Part shown: positions 1 to 8,861 of the stretch, piece after piece
How positions within the stretch are numbered: position 1 is the stretch's first letter
Layout of the letters: the number at the start of each line of letters is the position of its first letter
Origin: Micromonospora fulviviridis
GTDB taxonomy: Bacteria; Actinomycetota; Actinomycetes; Mycobacteriales; Micromonosporaceae
Assembly: GCF_014648395.1 (NCBI RefSeq)
Contig: NZ_BMRA01000001.1
Span: 62,001 to 126,000, forward strand
Length of the DNA: 64,000 nt
Direction of reading: 5' to 3'
Program-made: the position numbers and the translations under genes
The notes under the pieces: model-generated
Told to the model about the DNA's origin: nothing
Database searches by the model: none
What the model saw: the letters and a program-made list of their open reading frames with translations, nothing else

Positions 1-208
1 CGAACTGAGCCGGCGTGCGAACGAAGACCTCGCCGCCGATAGCAAAGAGAATCTCGTCGACGATGTCGTTCGCCGGCCGCCAGCCGCCCGTCTCCTTGTC
101 CAAGCGCCAAGCAGTAAGCCCGCCCTCGGGCGTGGCCACCATCTTCACCGGCGTCTTGTAGTAGTCGTAGTAGCCAGGAAGGTCGACTTCTTCTCCCGCG
201 CTAGTCAC
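1..208 (-). CDS. Putative immunity protein for the adjacent toxin (partial, C-terminus outside the window)
   Basis: The reading frame opens with GTG at 208 and runs off the left edge, giving about 69 residues beginning MTSAGEEVDLPGYYDYYKT. The start overlaps the stop of the large toxin gene by four bases (GTGA), so the two are probably translationally coupled. The protein is small, acidic and aromatic-rich, has no signal peptide, and sits immediately after the toxin's variable C-terminal domain. That is the usual place for an immunity gene in polymorphic toxin systems. I do not recognise the family, so the role is inferred from position only. Base composition here is lower in GC than in the core genes, as in the adjoining end of the toxin gene. 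Confidence 0.6.
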   Translation of the reverse strand, partial: MTSAGEEVDLPGYYDYYKTPVKMVATPEGGLTAWRLDKETGGWRPANDIVDEILFAIGGEVFVRTPAQF

Positions 209-3200
209 TCGTGTCCTCCGGTGAGTGCCGATTTGAGGGCTGCCCAAAAGTACTCACGCTGGCGATGGATGATGCCCTTGCGGATCGCCGACTCCATGTC
301 CGAGAGGCTACGTCCTTGCTCTCTGGCCACCGAGCCGAGGTCACGCCGCACCTCGTAGAGCGAATGCTCCCAAGTGGCCACGTCATCAAGGGCGGCCAAG
401 TGCAACCGGAACTCGGCGAGGTGACCCATAGACGTACGAACCAACATCTGTACGTCCCGGTAGCCGCCCTTTTGTGGGGTCACAAAGCGATCCTCGAACT
501 CTGCGAGCCGCAGTCGTTCGTCACCACGTAGCGACGCCAACGCTTCATACAGGTCATCCAGGCGTTCGAAGGAGACGCGGCCGGCCGCCAGATCTGTCAG
601 TTGCGAGACGTCGCCGCCGTAGCCGTCAATCTTGTCTTCGGCTCGCCCTCGATCCTTGGGTTTCGGCCTGGGGTAGTACTTGCCGTCGCTGCCCGAAGCC
701 TCGGCTAATCTCCGTCCCAGCGCATCAATTTCGGCCTGGGCGACAACTGCGGATGCATACAGCTGGTCCAAGTACTGCTGCCTGTAGGCAGCGTCGCCAA
801 GGCGGTCAAGGTCGAAGCCCGGTTGCACTGCGTCCGGCCCCTGAATAGCGAACGCGGCGCTCACCTCCATCTGCTTGGACGTGAGCGGGGTGGGTGCGAC
901 AGGGGGTAGTTGCGAGGCGGCGACAACGGCAGATCCTCGCTCGGCGATCTCGTCCAGCACCTCGCCCAGCACATCGATCGCCTTCTGGTGGCTGGCCAGG
1001 TGGTGGAGGGTGACCGGGCGGGCGATCAGCGAGTTGGCGAGTTCCGGGGTCGACAGGATCATGCGGACCAGGTCGGGGCGCTGCGCGAGCTGCCGTACCA
1101 GGGTTTCGGCCAGCAGTTCCTCGCGCCGGGGTGGCGCCTCCCAGGTCTGGTCGAGCATCTGCCGGACGCGCGGGTCGGCGAGCAGCCGCGTCAGGTCGTC
1201 GGCCGCCGCCCGATCCAGCTCCGGTACGAGCCGTTGCAGCGTCGGCCCGTCGAGGTGCTGCGCCAACTCGACCGGCGTCACCCCGGCGGCGAAGACCTCG
1301 TCCAGGCTCCCGCTCGCGGCCAGCGCGTCCCGGACGTACAGCCCGGCGGCGATCCGGTCGGCGTGCGCGTCGCGGTGCGCGTTCCTTACCTGGACCGCCT
1401 CCGACTCCGCGTCCGGAGCTCTGCCCGGGAACGAGGTGCCGTCGGGTCGGTGGAAGGTTGTGGATTCGCCGAGCAGGTGGACCTGGTTGAAGTCCGGGGC
1501 ATCCCCGTCGTCGGGTGGCGGCGGCGGTTCGGGCGGGCGGGGCGGCGCCGGTCGATCGATCGGCTCGGGCAGGACGTTGTAGTCGCCGGGTGGTCGGCCG
1601 GCGAGCGGCATCGGCCGACCGTCGGGGCCGAGCACCAGGGCGTCGACGGCCACCACGTTGTGGGGAGCCTGGATGCCGTTGTGGGAGTAGAGCGGGTGCT
1701 TGCCCACCCTGCCCATCTGCGGATCGAGGTAGAGGACCGTGCCGTTCTGGTTCAACGCCACCCAGGCATGTGAGCCGCCGCCCTCCATGCTGGTGATGAG
1801 GAAGGCGTAGCTGCCGTGGCCACCCGCCAACAGCTGCGCCTGCAGGTCGCGGTAACCGTCCTCGATCATCTCGCGTGTCTCGGGATCGGGGACGCCCGGC
1901 AGAGCAGTAGGGCACAGACTCTGGAACCGGCCGCCGGTGATCTCCTCGACCCGGCGAGGTCCGTCCACCTCGCCGCCCACCGGCTGGAGGACGTCCCCGA
2001 GCAGGTAGCCGTCGAAGGTACGCGGCGCGGAGACGCGCGGCCGGCCGTGCATCCAGGTCTCGAACAGCGACAGCGTGCAATCCAGGCAGTTGATGCCCCG
2101 GGTGGCGTCCGCGGCGGGTCCACCGTCGTTCGCCAGCCGGAACCATCCGCCCTGGCGGGGGTCGGCGGTTCGCACCACATTGCCGTCGGGATTTCGCGGC
2201 ATCTGTCGCTCCAGGTCGGTCTGGTGCAGCGCGAGCGGTGGCCGGAGTCCGCCCCGTACGCCATACCGGCGAGAGCGGTCGATCGGCGGTGGGTGGCCGT
2301 GACCGGTGAGGGCCGAGTGGTCGGGCGTCTCCACGGCACCCAACGCGAGGTCGGCGACATCGTCATTGATCCGGTAGAAGTCGAGGTCGTCCTCAACCAT
2401 CACCTCGGTCGGCGCTACTGAGCCCGCGAGGACCTGGTCGGCCATCTCGCGCAGGTCGTAGGCCTCCGTGCTGGCTTCGTGAGCGGCCTGCTGCCACCGC
2501 CGCGCGAGCAACTGGTGACCTGCCCGATGCAGCTGGGACGCCCGCTCACCGTATTCGCCGGCTGCCCGGTGGAATTGGTCGGCTCGGACACGCAGCCATT
2601 CCGCCTCCTGCTGGCGCCGGCCTTCCTCGTACCACTGCCGTTGTTCCTGAAGACTGCGTTCGTAGCGAAGTCTCTCCAGGGTTTCCCGGCCGGCGGCCAA
2701 CCGCGCAGCCTGATCGTCCTGACTGCTCCGACGCGGCGGCAGTGGCTCGAAGGGGCCGGGAAACGTCGGCGGATCAGCCGCAGGACGTTGAGGGGCAAGC
2801 GCCTCCAACAGTGGAAACCGGGGACTCGGCGCGGGCCGGGCGTCCGGCCCGGTGGCCGACGGCGCGGTCACCGGGTCGGCGACCTGCGCGACGTGCGAAT
2901 GCGCCGGTGGACCGGCTGCCGGCCCAGGCGGGCTCACGGCACCGAACGCGGAGCGGTCCGGCGGCATCGGCACCGGCCCGTTCGGTTGGGGAGTAGCGGT
3001 CGCCGGTGGGCTCGCGACCGTCGCCGCCGCCTGCACGGGCGTCGCCTGATTCGGTGCACCGATGTCGACCGCCGTCGGACCGTTGACCGGAGCGGGCCTC
3101 GGTTCGGTGACGGATGAGCCGGCGACGGGCGCGTCGACGGTCACGGACGAGAGCGTCGGGCTCGCGGCCTCCAACGCTAGGCTCGTCGTCGCCTCGGCGC

Positions 3201-4506
3201 TCGGAGGGCTCGTCTTCACCTCCGCATCCATCCGGTGAGGTGGGGTAGCACCGGCACCCGCCGCGTCCTGCCCCACCTCGACGGACGGGAGGTGGGCCGG
3301 AGCCGCCCCGTCGCCGATGAGTGACGACGGAGCGTTCGACGCCGACGAGGGAACCGCCGAGCCGGGCTGAAGCACCGGTCCAAGGCCGGGACCCCCGAGC
3401 AGCGGGGCCGGGTCCGGTAGGTGCTGGGAAGGGATGAGGCCGGCCGCGTCGCCGGACGGTGGGAGCCCCAGGTCCACCGGCTGCATGGGAAGGCCGGCCA
3501 GCTTCTCGTCGAGCCGGTGGTGCAGGGCGCTGTCGACCTGCCCGGTGGCGGAGCCGCTTGCGCCGGAGGCCGCGGCCCGGGCCAGGTCCTCCAGTGACAG
3601 GTCCTGACCGGTGGCGAGCCCCGCCGCGCTCTCGGCCAGGGTCTCGCCGGCCATCTCCCGCCCGAAGCGCTCACCGATCTGGGCGAACCGCCCGTGCGAG
3701 TGCCGCCCGAGGCCGGCCAACGGCGCCGCCGCGCCGCCGGCGAACCCACCGAGCCCCGACATGCCCACGTCGGTCAGGTCCAGGCCGTCCCGGCGGCCGG
3801 TCGAGTTCTGGTACGCCTGGGTCGCCAGGCTGGTGCCGGCCTCCTGCCCCGCCTCGACCAGCCCGGCGAGCACGGCCCGGCGGGCGAGCCCGCGGGCACC
3901 GCTCTTGACGACCTCCTTGGCGGCCCGTTCGCCGGCCTCCTTGAGCCCTTCCTTCACCGCCTTGCGGGCCAGTTGGGCCACCAGCCGCTTGAAGATCTGC
4001 TGGACGGCGACGCGGCTGGCCGTGATCGCGGCGCCTGCCGCCGGCGAGGCGGCGCCCATGGTCAGCACCGTGGCCACCGCGAGCGAGAGCAGCTCGACGA
4101 CCAGGATGCCCAGCTCGATCCAGGCCTCCAGCTTGGCGCCCTCGATGTCGCAGCCGCACGAGTCGACCAGCCTGCCCAGCTCGCCGGTGGCCGCCACCAG
4201 GACGTGCAGGGGCGCGTCCTCGCCCTCGGCGACCTTGCCCCAGGCGACGTCGAACGCCTGGGCCACCAGGCCCACGCCGCCGTATCCGCTGCGGACCTCG
4301 CCGGCGGCGGTGGTGGCGTCGTTCCTCGGGCCGGCCAGGACATCGGCGACGCCGTACCACTGGTCGGCCAGGTCCCAGACGGCCCGTTCATTGCCCTCCG
4401 GCCACTCGACGCCGACGACCCAGTCCAGCGCCTCGTAGATCCAGCCGGGCACGTCCCAGGGGCAGTAGTCGAGCGGGTGCGGGATCGGGCTGGGCAGCAT
4501 GCTCAC
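205..4506 (-). CDS. Polymorphic toxin: WXG100-like leader, papain-fold (Tox-PL) domain and C-terminal RelA/SpoT-like domain
   Basis: A 1433-residue protein. Residues 1-340 form an Ala/Gly-rich helical leader like that of type VII-exported actinobacterial toxins, with a hydrophobic stretch near 128-160. A Pro/Ala linker (about 340-600) and a charged helical stretch (600-720) follow. Residues 775-950 match a papain-like toxin (Tox-PL, glutamine-deamidase type): Cys in INCLDC (near 807), His in GSHAWVAL (near 912), Asp in LYLDPQ (near 928). Residues 1270-1400 look like a RelA/SpoT synthetase: DLAAGRVSF, KGGYRDVQMLV, GHLAEFRLHL, WEHSLYE. The GTG start at 4506 has GGAGG eight bases upstream. The gene lies 18 bases after a WXG100-like gene and overlaps a putative immunity gene. 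Export and activity are inferred. The Gln usual in the ExQ motif of synthetases is Arg here. Confidence 0.85.
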   Translation of the reverse strand: MSMLPSPIPHPLDYCPWDVPGWIYEALDWVVGVEWPEGNERAVWDLADQWYGVADVLAGPRNDATTAAGEVRSGYGGVGLVAQAFDVAWGKVAEGEDAPLHVLVAATGELGRLVDSCGCDIEGAKLEAWIELGILVVELLSLAVATVLTMGAASPAAGAAITASRVAVQQIFKRLVAQLARKAVKEGLKEAGERAAKEVVKSGARGLARRAVLAGLVEAGQEAGTSLATQAYQNSTGRRDGLDLTDVGMSGLGGFAGGAAAPLAGLGRHSHGRFAQIGERFGREMAGETLAESAAGLATGQDLSLEDLARAAASGASGSATGQVDSALHHRLDEKLAGLPMQPVDLGLPPSGDAAGLIPSQHLPDPAPLLGGPGLGPVLQPGSAVPSSASNAPSSLIGDGAAPAHLPSVEVGQDAAGAGATPPHRMDAEVKTSPPSAEATTSLALEAASPTLSSVTVDAPVAGSSVTEPRPAPVNGPTAVDIGAPNQATPVQAAATVASPPATATPQPNGPVPMPPDRSAFGAVSPPGPAAGPPAHSHVAQVADPVTAPSATGPDARPAPSPRFPLLEALAPQRPAADPPTFPGPFEPLPPRRSSQDDQAARLAAGRETLERLRYERSLQEQRQWYEEGRRQQEAEWLRVRADQFHRAAGEYGERASQLHRAGHQLLARRWQQAAHEASTEAYDLREMADQVLAGSVAPTEVMVEDDLDFYRINDDVADLALGAVETPDHSALTGHGHPPPIDRSRRYGVRGGLRPPLALHQTDLERQMPRNPDGNVVRTADPRQGGWFRLANDGGPAADATRGINCLDCTLSLFETWMHGRPRVSAPRTFDGYLLGDVLQPVGGEVDGPRRVEEITGGRFQSLCPTALPGVPDPETREMIEDGYRDLQAQLLAGGHGSYAFLITSMEGGGSHAWVALNQNGTVLYLDPQMGRVGKHPLYSHNGIQAPHNVVAVDALVLGPDGRPMPLAGRPPGDYNVLPEPIDRPAPPRPPEPPPPPDDGDAPDFNQVHLLGESTTFHRPDGTSFPGRAPDAESEAVQVRNAHRDAHADRIAAGLYVRDALAASGSLDEVFAAGVTPVELAQHLDGPTLQRLVPELDRAAADDLTRLLADPRVRQMLDQTWEAPPRREELLAETLVRQLAQRPDLVRMILSTPELANSLIARPVTLHHLASHQKAIDVLGEVLDEIAERGSAVVAASQLPPVAPTPLTSKQMEVSAAFAIQGPDAVQPGFDLDRLGDAAYRQQYLDQLYASAVVAQAEIDALGRRLAEASGSDGKYYPRPKPKDRGRAEDKIDGYGGDVSQLTDLAAGRVSFERLDDLYEALASLRGDERLRLAEFEDRFVTPQKGGYRDVQMLVRTSMGHLAEFRLHLAALDDVATWEHSLYEVRRDLGSVAREQGRSLSDMESAIRKGIIHRQREYFWAALKSALTGGHE

Positions 4507-4524
4507 GCGCGGATCCTCCGGTGG

Positions 4525-4890
4525 TCAGCGCCAGGGCCGGTGCGGGTTGTGCTGCTGATGCGGGATCTCGCCGAGCTGGCGAGCGTTGGTCAGGTCGGTC
4601 TCCACGGTGGCGACGACGGAACGCACCACATCGCCGCCCAGCCCTTCGAGTGATCGGCCGAGGATCTCCCACGCCCGCAGCAGGGTCTCCGCGTAGCCCT
4701 GGTAGTGCTTGTCGAAGGCGGCGCCGATGTCGTCCCGACCCCACGGCCGCTGCGCGCTCGCCGCCGCGATCGGGTCGCCCGCCTCCCGCCGGGAGGTGAT
4801 GACCGCCTCCCCGGCCAGGGCCAGGTCGGCGCCGCCGCGCCGGGCCCGGTCAGGGTCCAGCCAGATCTGCCCGTCGGCCATGGCCGTCAC
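4525..4890 (-). CDS. WXG100-like (ESX-type) small helical protein
   Basis: A 121-residue, mostly helical protein. The motif [15 protein letters not shown] resembles the turn of WXG100-family type VII secretion substrates, which form helical hairpins that are exported or guide larger partners. It has no signal peptide. It starts with GTG at 4890, overlapping the preceding YbaB-like gene by four bases (GTGA); an in-frame ATG at 4881 is an alternative start. The toxin gene begins 18 bases downstream, so this protein is probably the export partner or chaperone of that toxin. The family assignment rests on length, helical pattern, the W-G motif and context. Confidence 0.7.
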   Translation of the reverse strand: MTAMADGQIWLDPDRARRGGADLALAGEAVITSRREAGDPIAAASAQRPWGRDDIGAAFDKHYQGYAETLLRAWEILGRSLEGLGGDVVRSVVATVETDLTNARQLGEIPHQQHNPHRPWR

Positions 4891-5300
4891 TCGCCACGTG
4901 ACAGGACGGCGTCCGCCCGGCCCAACAGGGCGCCAAAATCGTGTGTACGCAGGAACTCCACCGACGGCGAGCCGGGCGGGAGGAATCCGGCGACCAGTTC
5001 GCGGGTCGCCGTGACCGCGGACGCGGACGCCCGCAGCACGGTGTCGGTGATCTTCCGGCTCAGTGCCCTGGCGTCCCGGTCGTGGAACACCGACGGGGCG
5101 ACCTCGACGCTGATCAGCTCGCCGCGGGCCCCGACGACCGCGGTCACCTGGCCGTCGTCGGAGCGCTCGGTCACCCGCAGCTCCGCGAGCCTGGTCTGGA
5201 GTTCATCCAAACCGGACCGAAGTCGCTGGTACTGGCCGTACACCTCGTCGAACCGCGCACGTAGCGCGCGGTTCGCGTCCCGGTCCGCGCTGTCGGCCAC
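4887..5300 (-). CDS. YbaB/EbfC-family nucleoid-associated-like protein
   Basis: A 137-residue protein with the layout of the YbaB/EbfC family: an N-terminal heptad-rich helix (about 10-45), a short beta section with the phrase GELISVEV (about 58-68) and a C-terminal amphipathic helix. Classical YbaB proteins are dimeric DNA-binding proteins. Divergent members are common as the first gene of actinobacterial WXG100/toxin operons, where their function is unknown. The GTG start at 5300 faces the divergent gene at 5381 across an 80-base gap that must hold both promoters. It overlaps the WXG100-like gene by four bases and is the likely first gene of a four-gene toxin operon. Confidence 0.7.
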   Translation of the reverse strand: MADSADRDANRALRARFDEVYGQYQRLRSGLDELQTRLAELRVTERSDDGQVTAVVGARGELISVEVAPSVFHDRDARALSRKITDTVLRASASAVTATRELVAGFLPPGSPSVEFLRTHDFGALLGRADAVLSRGE

Positions 5301-5380
5301 CGCCGCCCCCTTCCGTCACCGTCAGTAGGGCCGACCATACCGGGCGCCACGGAGTCCGTGGGGTCCGGTAACTTCAGGCT

Positions 5381-6613
5381 GTGATCGAACGACAGCAGGC
5401 CGAGCAACTCGCCGCCGTCTGGGCCCAGCGGGACTCCGAGCGTCTGGGATTCCCGTGCACACCGGCGATCGAGGAGTTCGAGCTGGGCTACCTGGTCACG
5501 TCCACTGTGTCCCCCGGCGCGAGGGCACTTCCCGGCGGTCTGCCGACCACGGTCATCGACAAGGAGACCGGCGAGGTGTCGACCTGGCCCCGGGTGCCGA
5601 CCGCCGCGGTCGAGGAGATGTTCCGGCAGCGCCGGCCGGCAGCGCCGCGGGCGCCACGTACCGTGGAGCCGGCCAGCCAACTTCTCCGGGAAATCACCCG
5701 GCTGCCCACGCCCGGCGCCGCGGCGCACCTCACCGTGGACGGCCGGTTGTTTGTCGCGCAGGGCGCCAAGGGCGACATCGAGTTGCACCACCATCCGCTG
5801 GTCCAGTCCTATCTGGACAAGCTGCGACCCGGCCACCTGGTGCGGGGCGGCGAGCGACATGCCGAAATGATCGTCGTCTCGGACATCCTGCACGAGGAGG
5901 ATCACCGACGCGCCGCCGAGGGCCTGCCGCGACTGACCCTGGAGGATGCGAAGGCGATCCTCGCCCGCAGCCGGATCGAGTTCTTCCGGATCCGTGAGGC
6001 GGGCGACCCTGCGGCCGGCCCCGCGAAGGTGCCGTGTGACTCGTGCGTGAACTTCCTGGTGGCGTTCGCCGCACTACCGTGGCCGGTCCTCGCCTACGCG
6101 GAGGAATGGCGGTCCCGGTCCGAGGTCGACCCAGACCCCGGGCGGTTCCCGGCCGAGGTCGCGAACGCGCTCGTGGAAGCGGGTTGGCGCCCTCACTTCG
6201 GAGACGAGGTACTGGCCGAAGCGGCGATCAGGGATGTGCGGGCCGTCAGCGGCAGGCGGCACAGCCACGCTGTCTTCCCTGCCGTGATGCCGACCCTTAC
6301 CGCCTTTCCTGCTCTGGAAAGTCGTCGCCAGGGTCCCGGCGAGCAGGTGTGGATCTCCCGGTTCGGCATCCGCCCCTGGGACATGGCCCACACCGCCGAC
6401 ACTCTCGCGGATTTCGGCTCGGTGCTGGGCGCCCGCCTGTTTCCGCTCGGAACGGAGCGTGGCGACAGCATCATCGCCGTCGACGAGCACGGTCGGATCT
6501 TCGCGCTCGATCAGGCCGGCGAGTGGTTCCTCGGCCCCGACATCGACGCCGCCCTCGCCGCCCTGCTGCTCGGCCGCGCCCCCGCCCGGGTCCGCGACGA
6601 CGGCACCTGGTGA
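5381..6613 (+). CDS. YwqJ-like deaminase domain fused to a SUKH-3 immunity domain
   Basis: A 410-residue protein, GTG start at 5381. Residues 1-90 resemble the YrhB/Imm35 type (LPGGLPTTVIDKETGEV). Residues 115-230 look like a YwqJ-type nucleic-acid deaminase: zinc and proton-shuttle motif H160-A161-E162 in GERHAEMIVVSD, and P218-C219-x-x-C222 in KVPCDSCVNF. Residues 255-405 match the SUKH-3 immunity fold (FGIRPWDMAHTADTLADFGS; IIAVDEHGRIFAL). No signal or WXG leader is visible, so this is more likely an immunity or toxin-immunity fusion acting in the cytoplasm than an exported toxin. It is divergent from the toxin operon. The catalytic residues appear intact; activity is not shown. Confidence 0.75.
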   Translation: MIERQQAEQLAAVWAQRDSERLGFPCTPAIEEFELGYLVTSTVSPGARALPGGLPTTVIDKETGEVSTWPRVPTAAVEEMFRQRRPAAPRAPRTVEPASQLLREITRLPTPGAAAHLTVDGRLFVAQGAKGDIELHHHPLVQSYLDKLRPGHLVRGGERHAEMIVVSDILHEEDHRRAAEGLPRLTLEDAKAILARSRIEFFRIREAGDPAAGPAKVPCDSCVNFLVAFAALPWPVLAYAEEWRSRSEVDPDPGRFPAEVANALVEAGWRPHFGDEVLAEAAIRDVRAVSGRRHSHAVFPAVMPTLTAFPALESRRQGPGEQVWISRFGIRPWDMAHTADTLADFGSVLGARLFPLGTERGDSIIAVDEHGRIFALDQAGEWFLGPDIDAALAALLLGRAPARVRDDGTW

Positions 6614-6635
6614 AAACCCATCCGCAGCGGCCCGG

Positions 6636-7250
6636 TCAGGAGCCGAGCTGTCGCGCGGCGTCCTGGTAGAACGACACCGCCTCGGCGAGCGACACCGCCT
6701 TCCGGGACACCACGGAGAGGTCCTTGCCCTCCTTGGTGAACGGCGGTGGCCAGACGCTGAGCCCCTGGTCGGGGGCGAGGGCCGCGACCTCCGCCTGCCA
6801 GCCGGACCAGCGCAGGGTGTCGTAGAAGCGGGTCAGCGAGCCGGCGAGGACCGCGTACAGCCAGTCGGCGTAACCCTGCTCCAGGTCGAGCCAGCCCAGG
6901 TCGTCGGGGCCGAAGTAGTGGATGGTCGGCCTGGCCCCCGGTTGCGGCGGCGACCAGACGAACTGGCCGCCCAGCACGTCGTAGCCGACGACCACCACGC
7001 CGCGCGCGGCGTCGGATTCGCCGGGCACGTCCGGCAGGTCGCCGTGGCCGCTGCCGAGCACCCGCAGCCAGCCGTGGTCGACCAGCAGGCCCCCGGTGTT
7101 GGCGACCACCGCACCGAGCCAGGACCGGGTGGTGATCTCCAGGGCCGCCAGGCACGCGGACGCCCGCGCCGGGTCGGCCGGCAACACCTCGACGGGGTAC
7201 GGCGCGGCCGCGACGGCCCCGGCCACCTCGGGCCACGCTGACTGGTCCAC
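6636..7250 (-). CDS. DUF2625-family protein
   Basis: A 204-residue soluble protein. The phrases GGLLVDHGWLRVLGSG, VVGYDVLGGQFVW and the acidic DLGWLDLEQGYADWLY follow the pattern of DUF2625, a family of unknown function. No catalytic motif or membrane segment is visible. It converges on the deaminase/SUKH gene with only 22 bases between the stop codons, and its start lies 30 bases from the end of an aldehyde dehydrogenase gene on the same strand. Nothing in the sequence links it functionally to either neighbour. Confidence 0.7.
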   Translation of the reverse strand: MDQSAWPEVAGAVAAAPYPVEVLPADPARASACLAALEITTRSWLGAVVANTGGLLVDHGWLRVLGSGHGDLPDVPGESDAARGVVVVGYDVLGGQFVWSPPQPGARPTIHYFGPDDLGWLDLEQGYADWLYAVLAGSLTRFYDTLRWSGWQAEVAALAPDQGLSVWPPPFTKEGKDLSVVSRKAVSLAEAVSFYQDAARQLGS

Positions 7251-7280
7251 CGGCTCAGCCTGCCACGGGGGGACGGAGCG

Positions 7281-8720
7281 CTACAGCTTCACCCCGGTCA
7301 GGACCATGACGCGCGGCTCGGTGTAGTCGTCCATGGCGCTGCGCAGCCCTTCCCGCCCCACGCCCGAGCCCTTCACCCCGCCGTACGGCATCTGGTCGGC
7401 CCGGTACGACGGCACGTCTCCGACGATCACCCCGCCGACCTCCAGCGTCCGGGACGCGAGGAACGCGGTCTGCAGGTTGTGGGTGAAGACCCCGGCCTGC
7501 AGCCCGTACGCGGAGTCGTTGACGGCGGCGAACCCGGCTCGGTCGTCGGTGACCGGGGCGACCACCAGCACCGGCCCGAACACCTCCTCCGTGCAGACCT
7601 TGGCCGAGGACGGCACTCCGCTGAGTACGGTCGGCGGGTAGGTGGCGCCGTCCCGCCGCCCGCCCACCTCGATGGTGGCGCCGGCGGCGACCGCCTCGTC
7701 GACCCACGCCTCGACGCGTTCCGCCGCTTCGACGGAGACCAGCGGGCCCACGTCGGTCAGCTCGGAGGTCGGGTCGCCGGTGCGCAGTTCCTCGACGGCC
7801 GCGACGAGCCGGGGCAGGAAGCCGTCGTAGAGCCATTCGTGCACGTACACCCGCTGCACGGCGATGCACGACTGCCCGGCCTGGTAGTTGGAGAAGGTGG
7901 CGATCCGGTGCGCGGCGAAGGTGAGGTCCCCGTCCGACGACCAGTCCTCGCAGATCACCGCCGCGGCGTTGCCGCCGAGTTCCAGGGTGACGTGCTTCTC
8001 GGGGGCGGCCCGGCGGATGGCCGCGCCGACCGGCCCGGAGCCGGTGAACGACACGACGGGCAGCCGGGGGTCGGCGACGAGTTCGGCGGCGCGCTCGTTG
8101 GGCAGCGGCAGCACCGAGAACATCCCCTCGGGCAGGTCGGTCTCGGCGAGGATCTCGCCGAGCAGCAGCGCGGAGAGCGGGGTGGCCGGGGCCGGCTTCA
8201 CCAGGATGGGTGCGCCGACGGCGATGGCCGGGGCGACCTTGTGCGCGACCAGGTTCAGCGGGAAGTTGAACGGGGCGATGCCCAGCACGGGTCCGCGGGG
8301 CACCCGCCGGACCAGCGCGATCCGTCCGGTGGCCGCCGGGTCGGTGTCCAGGCGTTGCAGCTCGCCGGAGAAGCGCCGGGCCTCCTCGGCGGCCCAGCGG
8401 AAGGTGGAGACGGCCCGGCCCACCTCGGCCTTCGCCCACTTCACCGGCTTGCCGTTCTCGGCGGTGATCAGGGCGGCGACCTCGTCGGCCCGTTCGGCCA
8501 GCCGGCGGGAGACGTGGTCGAGGGCGGCGGCGCGGGCGTGCGCGGGCAGGGCCGCGGCCGCCGCGGTCACCTCGGCGGCTGCCGCGACGGCGGCTTCGAC
8601 CTGGTCGGGCGTGGCGAGGGTGGTACGCCCCACCGTCCGGCCGTCGTACGGGTGGGTGACGGTCAGCTCCCCCTCGCCGTGGGCGGGGCGGCCGGCGACA
8701 TAGAAGGCTCTCGGCTCCAC
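7281..8720 (-). CDS. Aldehyde dehydrogenase (NAD(P)+-dependent)
   Basis: A 479-residue enzyme of the usual length for this superfamily, oxidising an aldehyde to a carboxylate with NAD(P)+. The Rossmann region, the glutamate motif LELGGNAA and the catalytic cysteine C285 in YQAGQSCIAV are all present, with the late motif EEVFGPVLVV. The GTG start at 8720 faces the divergent 4-aminobutyraldehyde dehydrogenase gene 141 bases away. A succinic semialdehyde dehydrogenase role would complete the GABA route of the neighbouring gabT, but the sequence alone does not fix the substrate. Lactaldehyde/glyceraldehyde-type activity is an alternative. Confidence 0.85.
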   Translation of the reverse strand: MEPRAFYVAGRPAHGEGELTVTHPYDGRTVGRTTLATPDQVEAAVAAAAEVTAAAAALPAHARAAALDHVSRRLAERADEVAALITAENGKPVKWAKAEVGRAVSTFRWAAEEARRFSGELQRLDTDPAATGRIALVRRVPRGPVLGIAPFNFPLNLVAHKVAPAIAVGAPILVKPAPATPLSALLLGEILAETDLPEGMFSVLPLPNERAAELVADPRLPVVSFTGSGPVGAAIRRAAPEKHVTLELGGNAAAVICEDWSSDGDLTFAAHRIATFSNYQAGQSCIAVQRVYVHEWLYDGFLPRLVAAVEELRTGDPTSELTDVGPLVSVEAAERVEAWVDEAVAAGATIEVGGRRDGATYPPTVLSGVPSSAKVCTEEVFGPVLVVAPVTDDRAGFAAVNDSAYGLQAGVFTHNLQTAFLASRTLEVGGVIVGDVPSYRADQMPYGGVKGSGVGREGLRSAMDDYTEPRVMVLTGVKL

Positions 8721-8782
8721 GCTCGGCAGCGTAGACCACGTAAGCCCGCGCGGAAACAGTTGCCCAAACCCTTGTCTGCCTC

Positions 8783-8795
8783 GGATTCAGTAGCC
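8783..8795 (+). promoter_or_regulatory. Candidate Lrp-type site between divergent aldehyde dehydrogenase genes
   Basis: GGATTCAGTAGCC lies in the 141-base gap between two divergent aldehyde dehydrogenase genes. It differs at two positions from GGATTCCGTTGCC, found beside the lrp-type gene at 33 kb. The following bases (AAGATGGC) also resemble the right arm of that site. The role is inferred from the repetition. Confidence 0.4.
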
Positions 8796-8861
8796 AAGAT
8801 GGCAGTCAGATTGCGATAACCTCCGCTGACCTTCCCCCCGGCCACCCCTCGGAGACACCTG

